Source: an uncultured Lachnospiraceae bacterium
GTDB taxonomy: Bacteria > Bacillota > Clostridia > Lachnospirales > Lachnospiraceae
Direction of reading: 5' to 3'
DNA: 64,000 nucleotides
Assembly (NCBI GenBank): GCA_947625015.1
Contig: CANQMR010000002.1
Coordinates: 1-64,000, forward strand
Made by a program: the position numbers and the translations under genes. Shown here in pieces: positions 35,772-45,214 of this stretch (position 1 is its first letter; every line of letters begins with the position of its first letter). The notes under the pieces are model-generated. The model saw nothing but the letters and a program-made list of their open reading frames with translations. It ran no database searches and had not been told where the DNA came from.

Positions 35772-36560
35772 ATGAAACGTTTCGTTGAGGATGTGAAAAA
35801 GTATTTTGACTATGAGGTAAGGTCGGCAAAATCCGTCTTGAAGACAGAGGTGGCCAATTCCTATTTGAATTGGATTTGGTGGATATTGGATCCCCTGCTT
35901 TCCATGATGGTGTATTATCTCGTTTTTGGCATTGTATTTAAGGCAAGGGAGCCGCATTTTATTCCCTTTTTGTTTGTGGGACAGACCATGTGGGGATTTT
36001 TCAGTAAAAACGTGACGCAGAGCGTGAAAATGATTAAACGGAATAAGAGTATTGTGGCTAAAGTATATATTCCCAAGTTTGTATTGCTTTTTTCGAATAT
36101 GATGGTTAATGGCGTGAAAATGATGATTTCCTGGATTATTGTGCTGATTATGATGATGTTCTTTAAGGTGCATATTTCCGCATATGTAATCTGCTATATT
36201 CCCATTTTGATGATTCTGGTGCTGATTACATTTGCAGTATGTATCATTCTTATGCATTTTGGTGTGTTTTTGGAGGATTTGGGTAACGTGGTCAGTATTG
36301 TGATGCAGCTTATGTTTTATATGTCCGGTATCCTTTACAGTATTGAGGGCAGAATGGGAGACTATCCCTTTGCCGCAAAGCTGATGACTTATGGCAATCC
36401 TATGGCGCTGCTGATACGGGATATGCGGAATGTACTGTTATACGGTCAGGCGCCGGCTTGGAAGGCTTTAGGGATATGGACCCTGGTGGGGATTTTCTTT
36501 GCCTTTATCGGCGTGCGGACAATTTATAAAAATGAGAATAGTTATGTAAAGGTGATCTGA
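35772..36560 (+). CDS. ABC-2 type polysaccharide/teichoic acid export permease (TagG-like)
   Basis: 262 residues with six hydrophobic helices. The early motif VANSYLNWIWWILDPLLSMM and late YGNPMALLIRDMRNVLL are typical of TagG/RfbA permeases. These move undecaprenyl-linked polymers out of the cell. The stop TGA overlaps the ATG of the ATPase gene by 1 nt, so the pair is translated together. AGGAG lies 7 nt before ATG 35772. Confidence 0.92.
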   Translation: MKRFVEDVKKYFDYEVRSAKSVLKTEVANSYLNWIWWILDPLLSMMVYYLVFGIVFKAREPHFIPFLFVGQTMWGFFSKNVTQSVKMIKRNKSIVAKVYIPKFVLLFSNMMVNGVKMMISWIIVLIMMMFFKVHISAYVICYIPILMILVLITFAVCIILMHFGVFLEDLGNVVSIVMQLMFYMSGILYSIEGRMGDYPFAAKLMTYGNPMALLIRDMRNVLLYGQAPAWKALGIWTLVGIFFAFIGVRTIYKNENSYVKVI

Positions 36561-37312
36561 TGGAAGAGAAGAAAAAGATATACGGAGACAATATTGCAAT
36601 CGAAGTTAATGATTTATGGATTGGCTATAAGAATATTCAGGCTTATTCTATTAAGAAAAGTCTTTTGCGGCTGAAGAAAGTGCATGTTGAGGAATTTCAG
36701 GCAGTACGGGGCGTATCCTTTCAGGTCCCGGAGGGACAGATTTTAGGGATTATCGGGAAGAATGGAAGCGGTAAATCGACTATGCTGAAGGCGCTGGCGG
36801 GGATATTTTCGCCGGATAAGGGAAACATCGATTTACGGGGACATTCCGTTTCCCTGTTATCCATCGGCGTAGGATTTCAGAAGGAAGTTACCGGGCGGGA
36901 GAATATCCTTTTATCCGGTATGCTGCTGGGATTTTCTGAAGAAGAAGTGAGGGCTAAGATGCCGCAGATTATTGAGTTTGCGGATCTGGGTAAATTTATT
37001 GATATGCCGGTAAAGACATATTCCAGCGGTATGTATTCCAAGCTGGCCTTTTCCATTACCGCTATTTTGGAGACGGAAATCATGCTGATAGATGAAGTGT
37101 TAAGTGTGGGAGACGCCAAATTTAAGAAAAAGAGTTATCGGAAGATGAAAGAGCTGATTTCCGACAGGAATCGTACAGTGGTCATTGTATCCCACAGCGA
37201 GAAAACGTTAAGCGAGCTGTGCGACAAGGTTATGTGGATGCATGAGGGGGAGATTAAACGCATTGGCGATCCGGAGGAAGTTCTGGCGGAGTATGAGGAG
37301 TTTATGCAATAA
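36560..37312 (+). CDS. Polysaccharide/teichoic acid export ATPase (TagH-like)
   Basis: 250 residues. Walker A GIIGKNGSGKSTMLKALAG near residue 64, signature YSSGMYSKLAFSITAI near 155, Walker B EIMLIDEVLSVGDAKF near 173, then the H-loop SHSEKTL. It energises the preceding permease. It lacks the long C-terminal carbohydrate-binding tail of some O-antigen exporters, matching TagH-type length without its tail. The stop overlaps the next start (TAATG). Confidence 0.93.
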   Translation: MEEKKKIYGDNIAIEVNDLWIGYKNIQAYSIKKSLLRLKKVHVEEFQAVRGVSFQVPEGQILGIIGKNGSGKSTMLKALAGIFSPDKGNIDLRGHSVSLLSIGVGFQKEVTGRENILLSGMLLGFSEEEVRAKMPQIIEFADLGKFIDMPVKTYSSGMYSKLAFSITAILETEIMLIDEVLSVGDAKFKKKSYRKMKELISDRNRTVVIVSHSEKTLSELCDKVMWMHEGEIKRIGDPEEVLAEYEEFMQ

Positions 37313-38463
37313 TGATTCGACATATCTGCAAATGGATAGTGTTTAAGGCGCTGTATCCGGCGTGTTATTTTCTGGGCAGACTAAGGCGGATTAAGCCGGA
37401 TAAAATCATCTTTGTAGAAAATCATGCCGGGCAGTTATCAGATAATTTTTTGTTGTTACATGAGGCTCTGCTGCAAAAGGGGTATACTATTGATGTGCAT
37501 TACCTTAAGGTTTCCTCTTCAGGCTGGGGTGCGACAGTGTTAAGATCACTGCGGCTGATCTGGAGCATGGGCAATGCGCGCTGTGTGTTTTTATGTGAAT
37601 CCAACAGTCTGTTTGGCGCTTTTTCTCTCCGAAAGGGAACTAAGCTGGTTCAGCTCTGGCATGCCTGCGGAGCTTTTAAAAAGTGGGGATACAGCGCGGC
37701 AGATCAGAATTTTGGAGAGAGCAAAAAAGAATTGGATATGTTTTCCGGACATCGGAATTATGATTTGGTGCCTGTGAGCGGCGATGCTGTGTGCTGGGCA
37801 TATGAGGAGGCTTTTGGCCTTCAGGGAAAAAAAGGCGTGGTGAAGGCGTTAGGCGTCAGCCGGACAGATGTGTATTTTGATGAGAACAGGCTTTGGCAGG
37901 CCAGAGAACATTTGGCTTCGTTGGATATTCCGGTAAATGGGCGCAGGATTATATTATATGCGCCAACTTTCCGCGGAGAGATTCGGACAGCAAAAGCGCC
38001 TGACGGTCTGAATTATACACAGTTTATTTCCCGGAAGGATGAATATGTGGTGCTGATTAAACAGCATCCTTTTGTAAAAGAAAGAACAATACTGCCGGAA
38101 AACTGCCGGGATTTTTGCTTTGAAATCCGGGATGCGCTTTCTATTGAAGAGCTGCTTATGGTATCGGATGTGCTGATTACCGATTATTCCTCGGTTATAT
38201 TTGAGTATTCCCTTATGGAAAAGCCGATGCTGTTTTTCGCTTATGACCTGGATGCGTATTATGATGAGCGGGGTTTTTATTATCCTTACCGGGAGTTTGT
38301 TCCGGGGCCTGTGGTTGAGACAACCGAAGAGCTTATGGCGGAGTTGGGAAGGCTTGGAGAAGTTGACAGGAATAGAATAGAACGCTTCCACAGACAATAT
38401 ATGAATGGATGCGATGGACATGCCACAGAACGAATCGTTGAGTATGTATTAAACCGGAAATAA
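37312..38463 (+). CDS. CDP-polyol phosphotransferase family protein (third copy)
   Basis: 383 residues, TagF/TarL-like catalytic domain: QLWHACGAFKKWGYSA near residue 116, ALGVSRTDVYFDE near 179, YAPTFRGEIR near 216, LIKQHPFVKER near 247 and LITDYSSVIFEYSLMEKP near 287. Similar in its core to the 33935-35698 product, but without the long N-terminal module. Coupled to the export ATPase by TAATG and directly followed by tarI, so it probably uses CDP-ribitol. Starts ATG 37312. Confidence 0.88.
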   Translation: MIRHICKWIVFKALYPACYFLGRLRRIKPDKIIFVENHAGQLSDNFLLLHEALLQKGYTIDVHYLKVSSSGWGATVLRSLRLIWSMGNARCVFLCESNSLFGAFSLRKGTKLVQLWHACGAFKKWGYSAADQNFGESKKELDMFSGHRNYDLVPVSGDAVCWAYEEAFGLQGKKGVVKALGVSRTDVYFDENRLWQAREHLASLDIPVNGRRIILYAPTFRGEIRTAKAPDGLNYTQFISRKDEYVVLIKQHPFVKERTILPENCRDFCFEIRDALSIEELLMVSDVLITDYSSVIFEYSLMEKPMLFFAYDLDAYYDERGFYYPYREFVPGPVVETTEELMAELGRLGEVDRNRIERFHRQYMNGCDGHATERIVEYVLNRK

Positions 38464-38492
38464 TGCCGGTTGTTGATTTAGGAGGAAATGGA

Positions 38493-39209
38493 ATGGAAGA
38501 AAGTAAAGTATATGGGGTAATTCTTGCCGGTGGAACAGGAACCCGTATGGGAAATGTAGAAAAGCCAAAGCAGTTTATGGATCTTGGCGGCAAGCCCATT
38601 ATTGTCCATACGGTTGAAAAGTTTATGATGAACCATGAATTTTGCGGTATTCTGGTTCTGACGCCCAAGCAGTGGATTAAGCATACGGAAGATCTGCTTC
38701 GCAAATATGTGCCCAAGGATGACCGCCTGGAGGTAATTCAGGGCGGCGTTACAAGAAATGATACCATTATGAACGCCATTGCCCATATTGAGAAAAAAGG
38801 CGAACTGTCGGAGGATACCATCATTGTAACTCACGATTCTGTCAGGCCCTTTGTCACGCATCGGATTTTGGAAGAAAATATCCGCTATGCCAGGGAATAT
38901 GGCGCCTGTGATACGGTAATTCCGGCAACGGACACGATCGTGGAAAGCCAGAATAAGCAGTTAATCAGCAATATACCGGACCGGTCTTTGATGTATCAGG
39001 GACAGACGCCCCAGTCCTTCAGGGCGAAGCATTTAAAGGAAATCTATGAGTCTTTAAGCGACGAGGAGAAAAAGATTTTGACCGACGCCTGCAAGATATT
39101 AGTGATTAAGGGAGAACAGGTACATCTGGTGGATGGAGAGGAATCCAACATAAAGATTACGTATCCTTATGATCTGCGGGTTGCGGAAGCCCTTTTAGGA
39201 GGAATGTAA
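38493..39209 (+). CDS. tarI: Ribitol-5-phosphate cytidylyltransferase TarI
   Basis: 238 residues of the IspD/TarI family. YGVILAGGTGTRMGNVEKPK near the start binds CTP. THDSVRPFVTHRILEENI near residue 120 and MYQGQTPQSFRAKHL near 177 are characteristic of TarI, as is LTDACKI near 205. It makes CDP-ribitol for ribitol-phosphate wall polymers. AGGAGG lies 7 nt before ATG 38493; the earlier frame start (38463) is not supported. An IspD function is less likely given tarJ next to it. Confidence 0.92.
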   Translation: MEESKVYGVILAGGTGTRMGNVEKPKQFMDLGGKPIIVHTVEKFMMNHEFCGILVLTPKQWIKHTEDLLRKYVPKDDRLEVIQGGVTRNDTIMNAIAHIEKKGELSEDTIIVTHDSVRPFVTHRILEENIRYAREYGACDTVIPATDTIVESQNKQLISNIPDRSLMYQGQTPQSFRAKHLKEIYESLSDEEKKILTDACKILVIKGEQVHLVDGEESNIKITYPYDLRVAEALLGGM

Positions 39210-39210
39210 T

Positions 39211-40236
39211 ATGTTAAATGCGGTATATCAGTTAAAGCGGCCCAGACAATTTGAACTCGTGTTTAAAGATATCAGTTTTGATGATGAGCATATTATCGTG
39301 CGCCCTACCCATTTGTCCATCTGTAATGCGGATCAGCGGTATTATCAGGGGAACCGCCCGGAGGAGGTCTTAAAGCAGAAACTGCCGATGGCCTTAATCC
39401 ATGAGGCTATAGGCAGGGTGGTGTATGATCCGACTGACAGTTTTGCAGTGGGAGATTATGTTGTGATGATTCCCAATCTGCCTTCGGAGACGGACGAGGT
39501 AATTGCGGAGAATTATCTTCGAAGCTCTAAATTCCGGGCCAGTGGAACAGATGGTTTTTTACAGGAATATGTGGCAACAGCAGCCGATCGGTTGGTTAAG
39601 CTGCCAGAGGGAATCAATTTAACTGTTGCTGCATTTACCGAGATTGTCAGTGTCAGTTATCATGCCATAGACCGTTTTATGAAGACGGCCCACAGCAGGC
39701 GGAACGTTATCGGCGTCTGGGGAGACGGCAATCTCGGGTATATTACTTCCCTGCTGTTAAAGAGTCAGTATCCGGAGATAGAAGTGTATGTCATGGGATT
39801 GAACGAATCCAAACTTAATGACTTTACCTTTGCAGACGGTACTTATCTGGTCAATGAGATTCCGGCGGATTTCCATATGGATCATGCCTTTGAGTGTGTG
39901 GGCGGCAACGGCGCGCCGAGAGCCATTAATCAGATTATTGATTATATCAACCCGGAGGGGACGATTGGCATACTTGGGGTGACAGAGGATCTTGCGCCGA
40001 TTAACACCAGAATGGTGCTGGAAAAGGGACTTCGCATTGTGGGCAGCAGCCGCAGCGGGAGAGAGGATTTTGTCAGGCTGGTTGAGTTATATAAGGACAG
40101 ACCGGCGGTGGTGGATTATCTGGAGAATATTGTCGGGGAGCAGATTACCATACGGGAAATTCGGGATATCGCCAGGGCCTTTGAAAAGGATATACACAAA
40201 TTAATCGGAAAGACCATTATGATATGGGAAAAATAA
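39211..40236 (+). CDS. tarJ: Ribulose-5-phosphate reductase TarJ
   Basis: 341 residues, zinc-type medium-chain dehydrogenase. It reduces ribulose-5-P to ribitol-5-P with NADPH for TarI. Motifs include [20 protein letters not shown] near residue 32, [15 protein letters not shown] near 66 and the nucleotide-binding [16 protein letters not shown] near 170. It starts 1 nt after the tarI stop with AGGAG upstream, so the two steps are coupled. The pair defines ribitol phosphate as a component of the polymer. Confidence 0.92.
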   Translation: MLNAVYQLKRPRQFELVFKDISFDDEHIIVRPTHLSICNADQRYYQGNRPEEVLKQKLPMALIHEAIGRVVYDPTDSFAVGDYVVMIPNLPSETDEVIAENYLRSSKFRASGTDGFLQEYVATAADRLVKLPEGINLTVAAFTEIVSVSYHAIDRFMKTAHSRRNVIGVWGDGNLGYITSLLLKSQYPEIEVYVMGLNESKLNDFTFADGTYLVNEIPADFHMDHAFECVGGNGAPRAINQIIDYINPEGTIGILGVTEDLAPINTRMVLEKGLRIVGSSRSGREDFVRLVELYKDRPAVVDYLENIVGEQITIREIRDIARAFEKDIHKLIGKTIMIWEK

Positions 40237-40249
40237 GGTGGAGATAAGC

Positions 40250-41452
40250 ATGAAAATAGCAGTTGCAGGAACAGGATATGTAGGATTGTCAAATTCCATA
40301 TTGCTCTCTCAGCATAATGAGGTGAAGGCAGTGGATATTCTGCCGGAAAAGGTGGAGATGATCAATAACCGGAAATCTCCGCTGGTGGATGCAGAGATTG
40401 AGGACTATCTGGCAAATAAGGAGTTAAACCTTACAGCTACTGTAGATGGAGAAAGCGCTTACCGGGATGCGGAATTTGTGATTATATCTACGCCTACTAA
40501 TTATGATCCCAAGAAGAACTATTTTGACACATCTTCTGTGGAGAATGTGATAGAGACGGTTATGCGGGTGAATCCCGAAGCAATTATGGTGATTAAATCT
40601 ACGGTACCGGTGGGTTATACTCTGTCTGTCAGGGAGAAATACCGCTGTGACAATATTATTTTCTCCCCCGAATTTCTGCGGGAAGGCCGGGCGTTATATG
40701 ATAATCTGTATCCTTCAAGAATTATCGTGGGAGCGCCGCTTTCCGACGAGCGGCTTTCTAAGGCGGCTCATACCTTTGCCGGTCTTTTGGCGCAAGGGGC
40801 AATTAAGGAAAATATTGATATTCTCTATACCAATCCGACAGAGGCTGAGGCCGTTAAATTGTTTTCTAATACGTATCTGGCGCTTCGCGTGTCCTTTTTC
40901 AATGAGCTGGATACTTATGCGGAGGTAAGAGGACTTGATACAAAGCAGATTATTGAGGGCGTTGGCCTGGATCCGCGGATTGGTACCCATTACAATAATC
41001 CTTCCTTTGGCTATGGCGGCTACTGTCTGCCGAAGGACACGAAGCAACTGCTTGCTAATTATAATGATGTGCCCAATAATATTATCGGCGCTATTGTGGA
41101 AGCCAACAGCACAAGGAAAGACTTTATAGCGGAGCAGATTCTTAATCAGGCCGGCTTTCCGGAAAAGAAAAATGCAGTAGTGGGGATATATCGTCTTACC
41201 ATGAAAGCCAATTCTGATAATTTCCGTCAGTCCTCTATTCAGGGAGTGATGAAGCGGATTAAGGCTAAGGGGGTAGAAGTGGTGATTTATGAGCCTACAC
41301 TGAAAGAAGATACGTTCTTTAATAGCAGAGTCATTCGCTCATTAGAGGAATTTAAGCGCAAGAGCGATGTGATTGTGGCAAACCGGTTCGATTCGGAATT
41401 AGAGGAAGTAAGAGACAAGGTGTACACCAGAGATCTTTATCTGCGGGATTAG
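40250..41452 (+). CDS. ugd: UDP-glucose 6-dehydrogenase-type enzyme
   Basis: 400 residues. Rossmann motif [16 protein letters not shown] at the start, STPTNYD near residue 86, KSTVPVGYT near 116, [20 protein letters not shown] near 140 and the catalytic cysteine in [14 protein letters not shown] near 257. It oxidises a UDP-sugar, most likely UDP-glucose to UDP-glucuronate, twice with NAD. The short ~400-residue size fits the capsule-associated group. ATG 40250 follows AAGGTGGAG; an in-frame ATG at 40238 lies upstream of that site. Confidence 0.93.
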   Translation: MKIAVAGTGYVGLSNSILLSQHNEVKAVDILPEKVEMINNRKSPLVDAEIEDYLANKELNLTATVDGESAYRDAEFVIISTPTNYDPKKNYFDTSSVENVIETVMRVNPEAIMVIKSTVPVGYTLSVREKYRCDNIIFSPEFLREGRALYDNLYPSRIIVGAPLSDERLSKAAHTFAGLLAQGAIKENIDILYTNPTEAEAVKLFSNTYLALRVSFFNELDTYAEVRGLDTKQIIEGVGLDPRIGTHYNNPSFGYGGYCLPKDTKQLLANYNDVPNNIIGAIVEANSTRKDFIAEQILNQAGFPEKKNAVVGIYRLTMKANSDNFRQSSIQGVMKRIKAKGVEVVIYEPTLKEDTFFNSRVIRSLEEFKRKSDVIVANRFDSELEEVRDKVYTRDLYLRD

Positions 41453-41534
41453 CGTAACAATGATGTTAATCAATTTTACATACATAAAAGCATGAATAGT
41501 ATAAGGAATAAGGAATAAGGAGGTATGTTTAACA

Positions 41535-42431
41535 GTGAAGGGAATTATTTTAGCCGGCGGTTCAGGAACCCGTCTGTATCCGCTGACCATGGTTACATCC
41601 AAGCAGCTTCTGCCGATTTATGACAAGCCGATGATTTATTATCCCATGTCAGTGCTGATGAATGCGGGAATACGGGATATTTTGATTATCTCTACTCCCC
41701 AGGACACGCCCCGCTTTCAGGAGCTTTTAGGAGACGGTCATCAGTTTGGCGTAAAACTTTCCTATGAGGTGCAGCCAAGTCCGGACGGATTAGCCCAGGC
41801 ATTTATTATCGGCGAACAGTTCATTGGCGACGATACGGTAGCCATGGTTTTAGGAGATAACATCTTTGCCGGACATGGCCTTAAGAAACGGTTAAAGGCT
41901 GCTGTGGAGAATGCCGAGACAGGTCTTGGCGCTACGGTATTTGGCTATTATGTTGATGATCCGGAACGGTTCGGTATTGTGGAATTTAACGCAGAGGGAA
42001 AGGCCGTTTCCATTGAGGAAAAACCGGCGCAGCCGAAGAGCAATTACTGCGTTACCGGCCTTTACTTCTATGATAATAAAGTGGTAGAATATGCGAAGAA
42101 CTTAAAGCCCAGCGCCCGCGGGGAGTTGGAGATTACCGATTTGAACCGGATTTATCTGGAGAAGGGAACTTTGAATGTGGAGCTTTTGGGACAGGGCTTT
42201 ACCTGGCTTGATACCGGAACCCACGAAAGTTTAGTGGAGGCCACCAACTTTGTGAAGACCATGGAAGACCACCAGCACAGGAAAATTGCCTGTCTGGAGG
42301 AGATTGCCTACTTAAATGGCTGGATTACCAAAGAAAGCGTTTTGGAGGTTTATGAGCTTCTCAAAAAGAACCAGTACGGACAGTATTTAAAAGACGTGTT
42401 AGACGGCAAATATCTGGATGTGCTTCACTAA
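41535..42431 (+). CDS. rfbA: Glucose-1-phosphate thymidylyltransferase RmlA
   Basis: 298 residues. First step of dTDP-rhamnose synthesis. [15 protein letters not shown] at 4-18, [16 protein letters not shown] near 24, [11 protein letters not shown] near 108, [11 protein letters not shown] near 157 and [15 protein letters not shown] near 220. The start is GTG 41535, with AAGGAGGT 10 nt upstream; ATG 41525 is out of frame. An 80-nt gap from ugd with a possible weak promoter opens the rml group. Confidence 0.96.
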   Translation: MKGIILAGGSGTRLYPLTMVTSKQLLPIYDKPMIYYPMSVLMNAGIRDILIISTPQDTPRFQELLGDGHQFGVKLSYEVQPSPDGLAQAFIIGEQFIGDDTVAMVLGDNIFAGHGLKKRLKAAVENAETGLGATVFGYYVDDPERFGIVEFNAEGKAVSIEEKPAQPKSNYCVTGLYFYDNKVVEYAKNLKPSARGELEITDLNRIYLEKGTLNVELLGQGFTWLDTGTHESLVEATNFVKTMEDHQHRKIACLEEIAYLNGWITKESVLEVYELLKKNQYGQYLKDVLDGKYLDVLH

Positions 42432-42507
42432 CATACATTAACCCGTCCATTGCACAGCAATACAGTGTATATGAGTTTTACGAATCAACAGAAAAAGGAG
42501 AATGATT

Positions 42508-43527
42508 ATGACGATTATTGTTACCGGCGGAGCCGGATTCATTGGAAGCAACTTTATATTTCATATGCTGGGCAAATACCCGGATTACCGCATCATCTGC
42601 TTAGACTGCCTGACCTATGCGGGCAACCTGTCCACATTGGCGCCGGTGATGGATAAGCCGAACTTCCGCTTTGTCAAGGAGAGCATTACCGACCGGGAGG
42701 CTGTGTATAAGCTGTTTGAAGAGGAAAAGCCGGATATGGTCGTAAACTTTGCGGCGGAAAGCCATGTAGACCGTTCCATTGAAAACCCGGAGGTCTTTTT
42801 GGATACGAATATCAAGGGTACCGCAGTGTTGATGGACGCCTGCCGGAAGTATGGCATTACCCGTTATCATCAGGTGTCTACGGATGAAGTGTACGGCGAT
42901 TTGCCGCTAGACCGGCCGGATTTGTTCTTTACCGAGGAGACGCCTATCCACACCAGCAGCCCCTACAGCTCCTCAAAGGCAGGCGCAGATTTACTGGTGC
43001 TGGCTTATCACAGAACCTACGGACTTCCTGTTACCATCAGCCGCTGTTCTAACAACTATGGCCCCTATCATTTTCCGGAGAAACTGATTCCCCTGATGAT
43101 TGCCAACGCCTTAAATGACAAACCGCTTCCGGTATACGGCAAGGGAGAAAATGTGAGGGACTGGCTGTATGTGGAGGATCACTGCAAGGCCATTGACTTA
43201 ATCATTCATAAAGGCCGGGTAGGCGAGGTCTATAATATCGGCGGACATAACGAGATGAAGAATATTGATATTGTCAAGATAATCTGTAAGGAGTTGGGGA
43301 AACCGGAAAGCCTGATTACCTATGTTACCGACAGAAAAGGCCATGATATGCGTTATGCCATTGATCCGACCAAGATTCACAACGAGTTAGGCTGGCTGCC
43401 GGAGACGAAGTTTGCAGACGGTATTAAGAAGACTATTCAGTGGTATCTGAATAATAAGGAGTGGTGGGAGACCATCATTTCCGGCGAGTACCAGAATTAT
43501 TATGAGAAAATGTATGGAAATCGTTAG
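42508..43527 (+). CDS. rfbB: dTDP-glucose 4,6-dehydratase RmlB
   Basis: 339 residues, extended short-chain dehydrogenase. NAD-binding TGGAGFIGSNF at 6-16, AAESHVDRSIENP near 83, HQVSTDEVYGDL near 120 and the catalytic YSSSKAGADLL near 152. Converts dTDP-glucose to the 4-keto-6-deoxy sugar. AAAAGGAG at 42493-42500 favours ATG 42508 over ATG 42502. Confidence 0.96.
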   Translation: MTIIVTGGAGFIGSNFIFHMLGKYPDYRIICLDCLTYAGNLSTLAPVMDKPNFRFVKESITDREAVYKLFEEEKPDMVVNFAAESHVDRSIENPEVFLDTNIKGTAVLMDACRKYGITRYHQVSTDEVYGDLPLDRPDLFFTEETPIHTSSPYSSSKAGADLLVLAYHRTYGLPVTISRCSNNYGPYHFPEKLIPLMIANALNDKPLPVYGKGENVRDWLYVEDHCKAIDLIIHKGRVGEVYNIGGHNEMKNIDIVKIICKELGKPESLITYVTDRKGHDMRYAIDPTKIHNELGWLPETKFADGIKKTIQWYLNNKEWWETIISGEYQNYYEKMYGNR

Positions 43528-43541
43528 GAGAGAGGCGGCCT

Positions 43542-44423
43542 ATGAAAGTATTAGTGACAGGCGTTAAAGGACAGCTTGGGTATGACGTGGTAAATGAACT
43601 GGCAAAGCGCGGACATGAGGCAGTTGGCGTTGATATTGAGGAGATGGATATTACGGATGCGGACTCTGTGAAACAGGTGCTTCATGCAGAAAAGCCGGAG
43701 GCAGTGATTCACTGCGCAGCTTGGACGGCTGTGGACGACGCAGAAGACGAGGATAAGCAGGCGAAGGTATTGTTGGTAAACGCCACAGGAACGGAAAATA
43801 TCGCAAAGGTCTGCAAAGAACTGGACTGTAAGATGATGTATATCAGTACCGACTATGTGTTTAACGGCGAAGGCGATAACTTCTGGGAACCGGACGATAT
43901 GAAACGGCAGCCGCTTAATGTGTACGGGCAGAGCAAATATGAGGGCGAGCTTGCCATAGAGCAAAACCTTACAAAATATTTTATTGTGCGGATTGCCTGG
44001 GTATTCGGCGTCAACGGCAAGAATTTTATTAAGACCATGCTGAATCTGGGAAAGAACCATGATAAGCTGACGGTGGTATGCGACCAGATTGGAAGCCCTA
44101 CTTATACCTATGATCTGGCAAGGCTTTTGGTGGATATGATTGAGACGGATAAATACGGACGCTATCATGCCACCAACGAGGGCATCTGTTCCTGGTATGA
44201 GTTTGCCTGTGAGATTTTTAGGCAGGCGGCGGCCATGGGACATTTCGAGTATGACAGCGAACATTTAACGGTAGAGCCGGTTACGGCGGACCACTATCCA
44301 TCCAAGGCAAAGCGGCCTTCTAACAGCCGGATGAACAAGGACAAGCTGACGGAGCAGGGCTTTGAGCGTCTGCCCGCATGGCAGGATGCAGTGAGCCGTT
44401 ATCTGAAAGAGATCGACTTTTGA
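43542..44423 (+). CDS. rfbD: dTDP-4-dehydrorhamnose reductase RmlD
   Basis: 293 residues. VTGVKGQLGYDVVNEL at the start, HCAAWTAVDDAED near 63, YISTDYVFNG near 102, the catalytic YGQSKYEGE near 127 and RIAWVFGVNGKNF near 147. Last step to dTDP-L-rhamnose. It lies 14 nt after rfbB with GGAGAGAGG upstream of ATG 43542. Confidence 0.95.
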   Translation: MKVLVTGVKGQLGYDVVNELAKRGHEAVGVDIEEMDITDADSVKQVLHAEKPEAVIHCAAWTAVDDAEDEDKQAKVLLVNATGTENIAKVCKELDCKMMYISTDYVFNGEGDNFWEPDDMKRQPLNVYGQSKYEGELAIEQNLTKYFIVRIAWVFGVNGKNFIKTMLNLGKNHDKLTVVCDQIGSPTYTYDLARLLVDMIETDKYGRYHATNEGICSWYEFACEIFRQAAAMGHFEYDSEHLTVEPVTADHYPSKAKRPSNSRMNKDKLTEQGFERLPAWQDAVSRYLKEIDF

Positions 44424-44523
44424 CGGTGACAGGTAAAGGAGATTTGCAGGCATCTGAGAAGCAGGGATTGACAAGAGGCTAACAAAGAGAGTGTGAAAAA
44501 GGGAATAGAAAGAGGAGAGTAAC

Positions 44524-45126
44524 ATGGGACAGATTACAGTAACCAGATGCCCGATTGAGGGGCTTTATCTTATTGAACCGGCAGTCCATGGAGACGCCAG
44601 AGGTTATTTTATGGAGACGTATAACCAGCGGGATATGGAAGAGGCCGGACTTAATATGCAGTTTGTGCAGGATAACCAGTCCTGCTCTACGAAGGGCGTA
44701 CTTAGAGGGCTTCATTTCCAGAAGGAATTTCCCCAGGGGAAACTGGTCCGCGTGATTAAGGGAACGGTGTTCGATGTGGCCGTCGATTTGCGTGAGGGCA
44801 GTAAGACCTACGGTCAGTGGTACGGCGTGGAACTTTCCGAGGAGAACAAGAAGCAGTTCTATATATCCGAGGGGTTTGCCCATGGTTTTCTGGTGCTCAG
44901 CGACGTGGCGGAATTTTGTTATAAGTGTACGGATTTCTATCATCCGGGAGATGAGGGCGGCCTCGCGTGGAATGACCCGGAGATTGGGATTAAGTGGCCG
45001 GGACTTACCGGGGAATATTCGGGCAGTGCATCTGCAAAAGGATATCAGCTACAGGATGGAACGCCGCTTAACTTAAGCGATAAGGACCAGCTCTGGTCCG
45101 GGTTAAAGGATACGTTTCACTTTTAA
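44524..45126 (+). CDS. rfbC: dTDP-4-dehydrorhamnose 3,5-epimerase RmlC
   Basis: 200 residues, cupin fold. CSTKGVLRGLHFQKEFPQGK near residue 58 holds the catalytic histidine; DVAVDLREGSKTYGQW near 82 and SEGFAHGFLVLSD near 115 are also conserved. Completes the dTDP-rhamnose set in the order A-B-D-C. AGAGGAGAG precedes ATG 44524. A terminator follows, closing the 30-45 kb cluster. Confidence 0.95.
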   Translation: MGQITVTRCPIEGLYLIEPAVHGDARGYFMETYNQRDMEEAGLNMQFVQDNQSCSTKGVLRGLHFQKEFPQGKLVRVIKGTVFDVAVDLREGSKTYGQWYGVELSEENKKQFYISEGFAHGFLVLSDVAEFCYKCTDFYHPGDEGGLAWNDPEIGIKWPGLTGEYSGSASAKGYQLQDGTPLNLSDKDQLWSGLKDTFHF

Positions 45127-45148
45127 AAAATGGATATCTTATGATAAA

Positions 45149-45193
45149 ATAAGGCTGCCGGATATATGAACCGCTCCCCGTCAGCCTTTTTTA
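45149..45193. terminator. Terminator between rfbC and the convergent beta-helix gene
   Basis: AAGGCTG (45151-45157) pairs with CAGCCTT (45182-45188), followed by T-rich sequence on the plus strand. ATTTTAT follows on the minus strand, so it can serve both genes. Confidence 0.8.
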
Positions 45194-45214
45194 TCATTAT
45201 TTCTTCTTTTTGGT

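Noticed and set aside
38463-39209. ispD (MEP pathway) instead of tarI
   Set aside because: The GQTPQSF, LTDACKI and HDSVRPF pattern and the adjacent tarJ fit TarI better, though IspD is a close relative.
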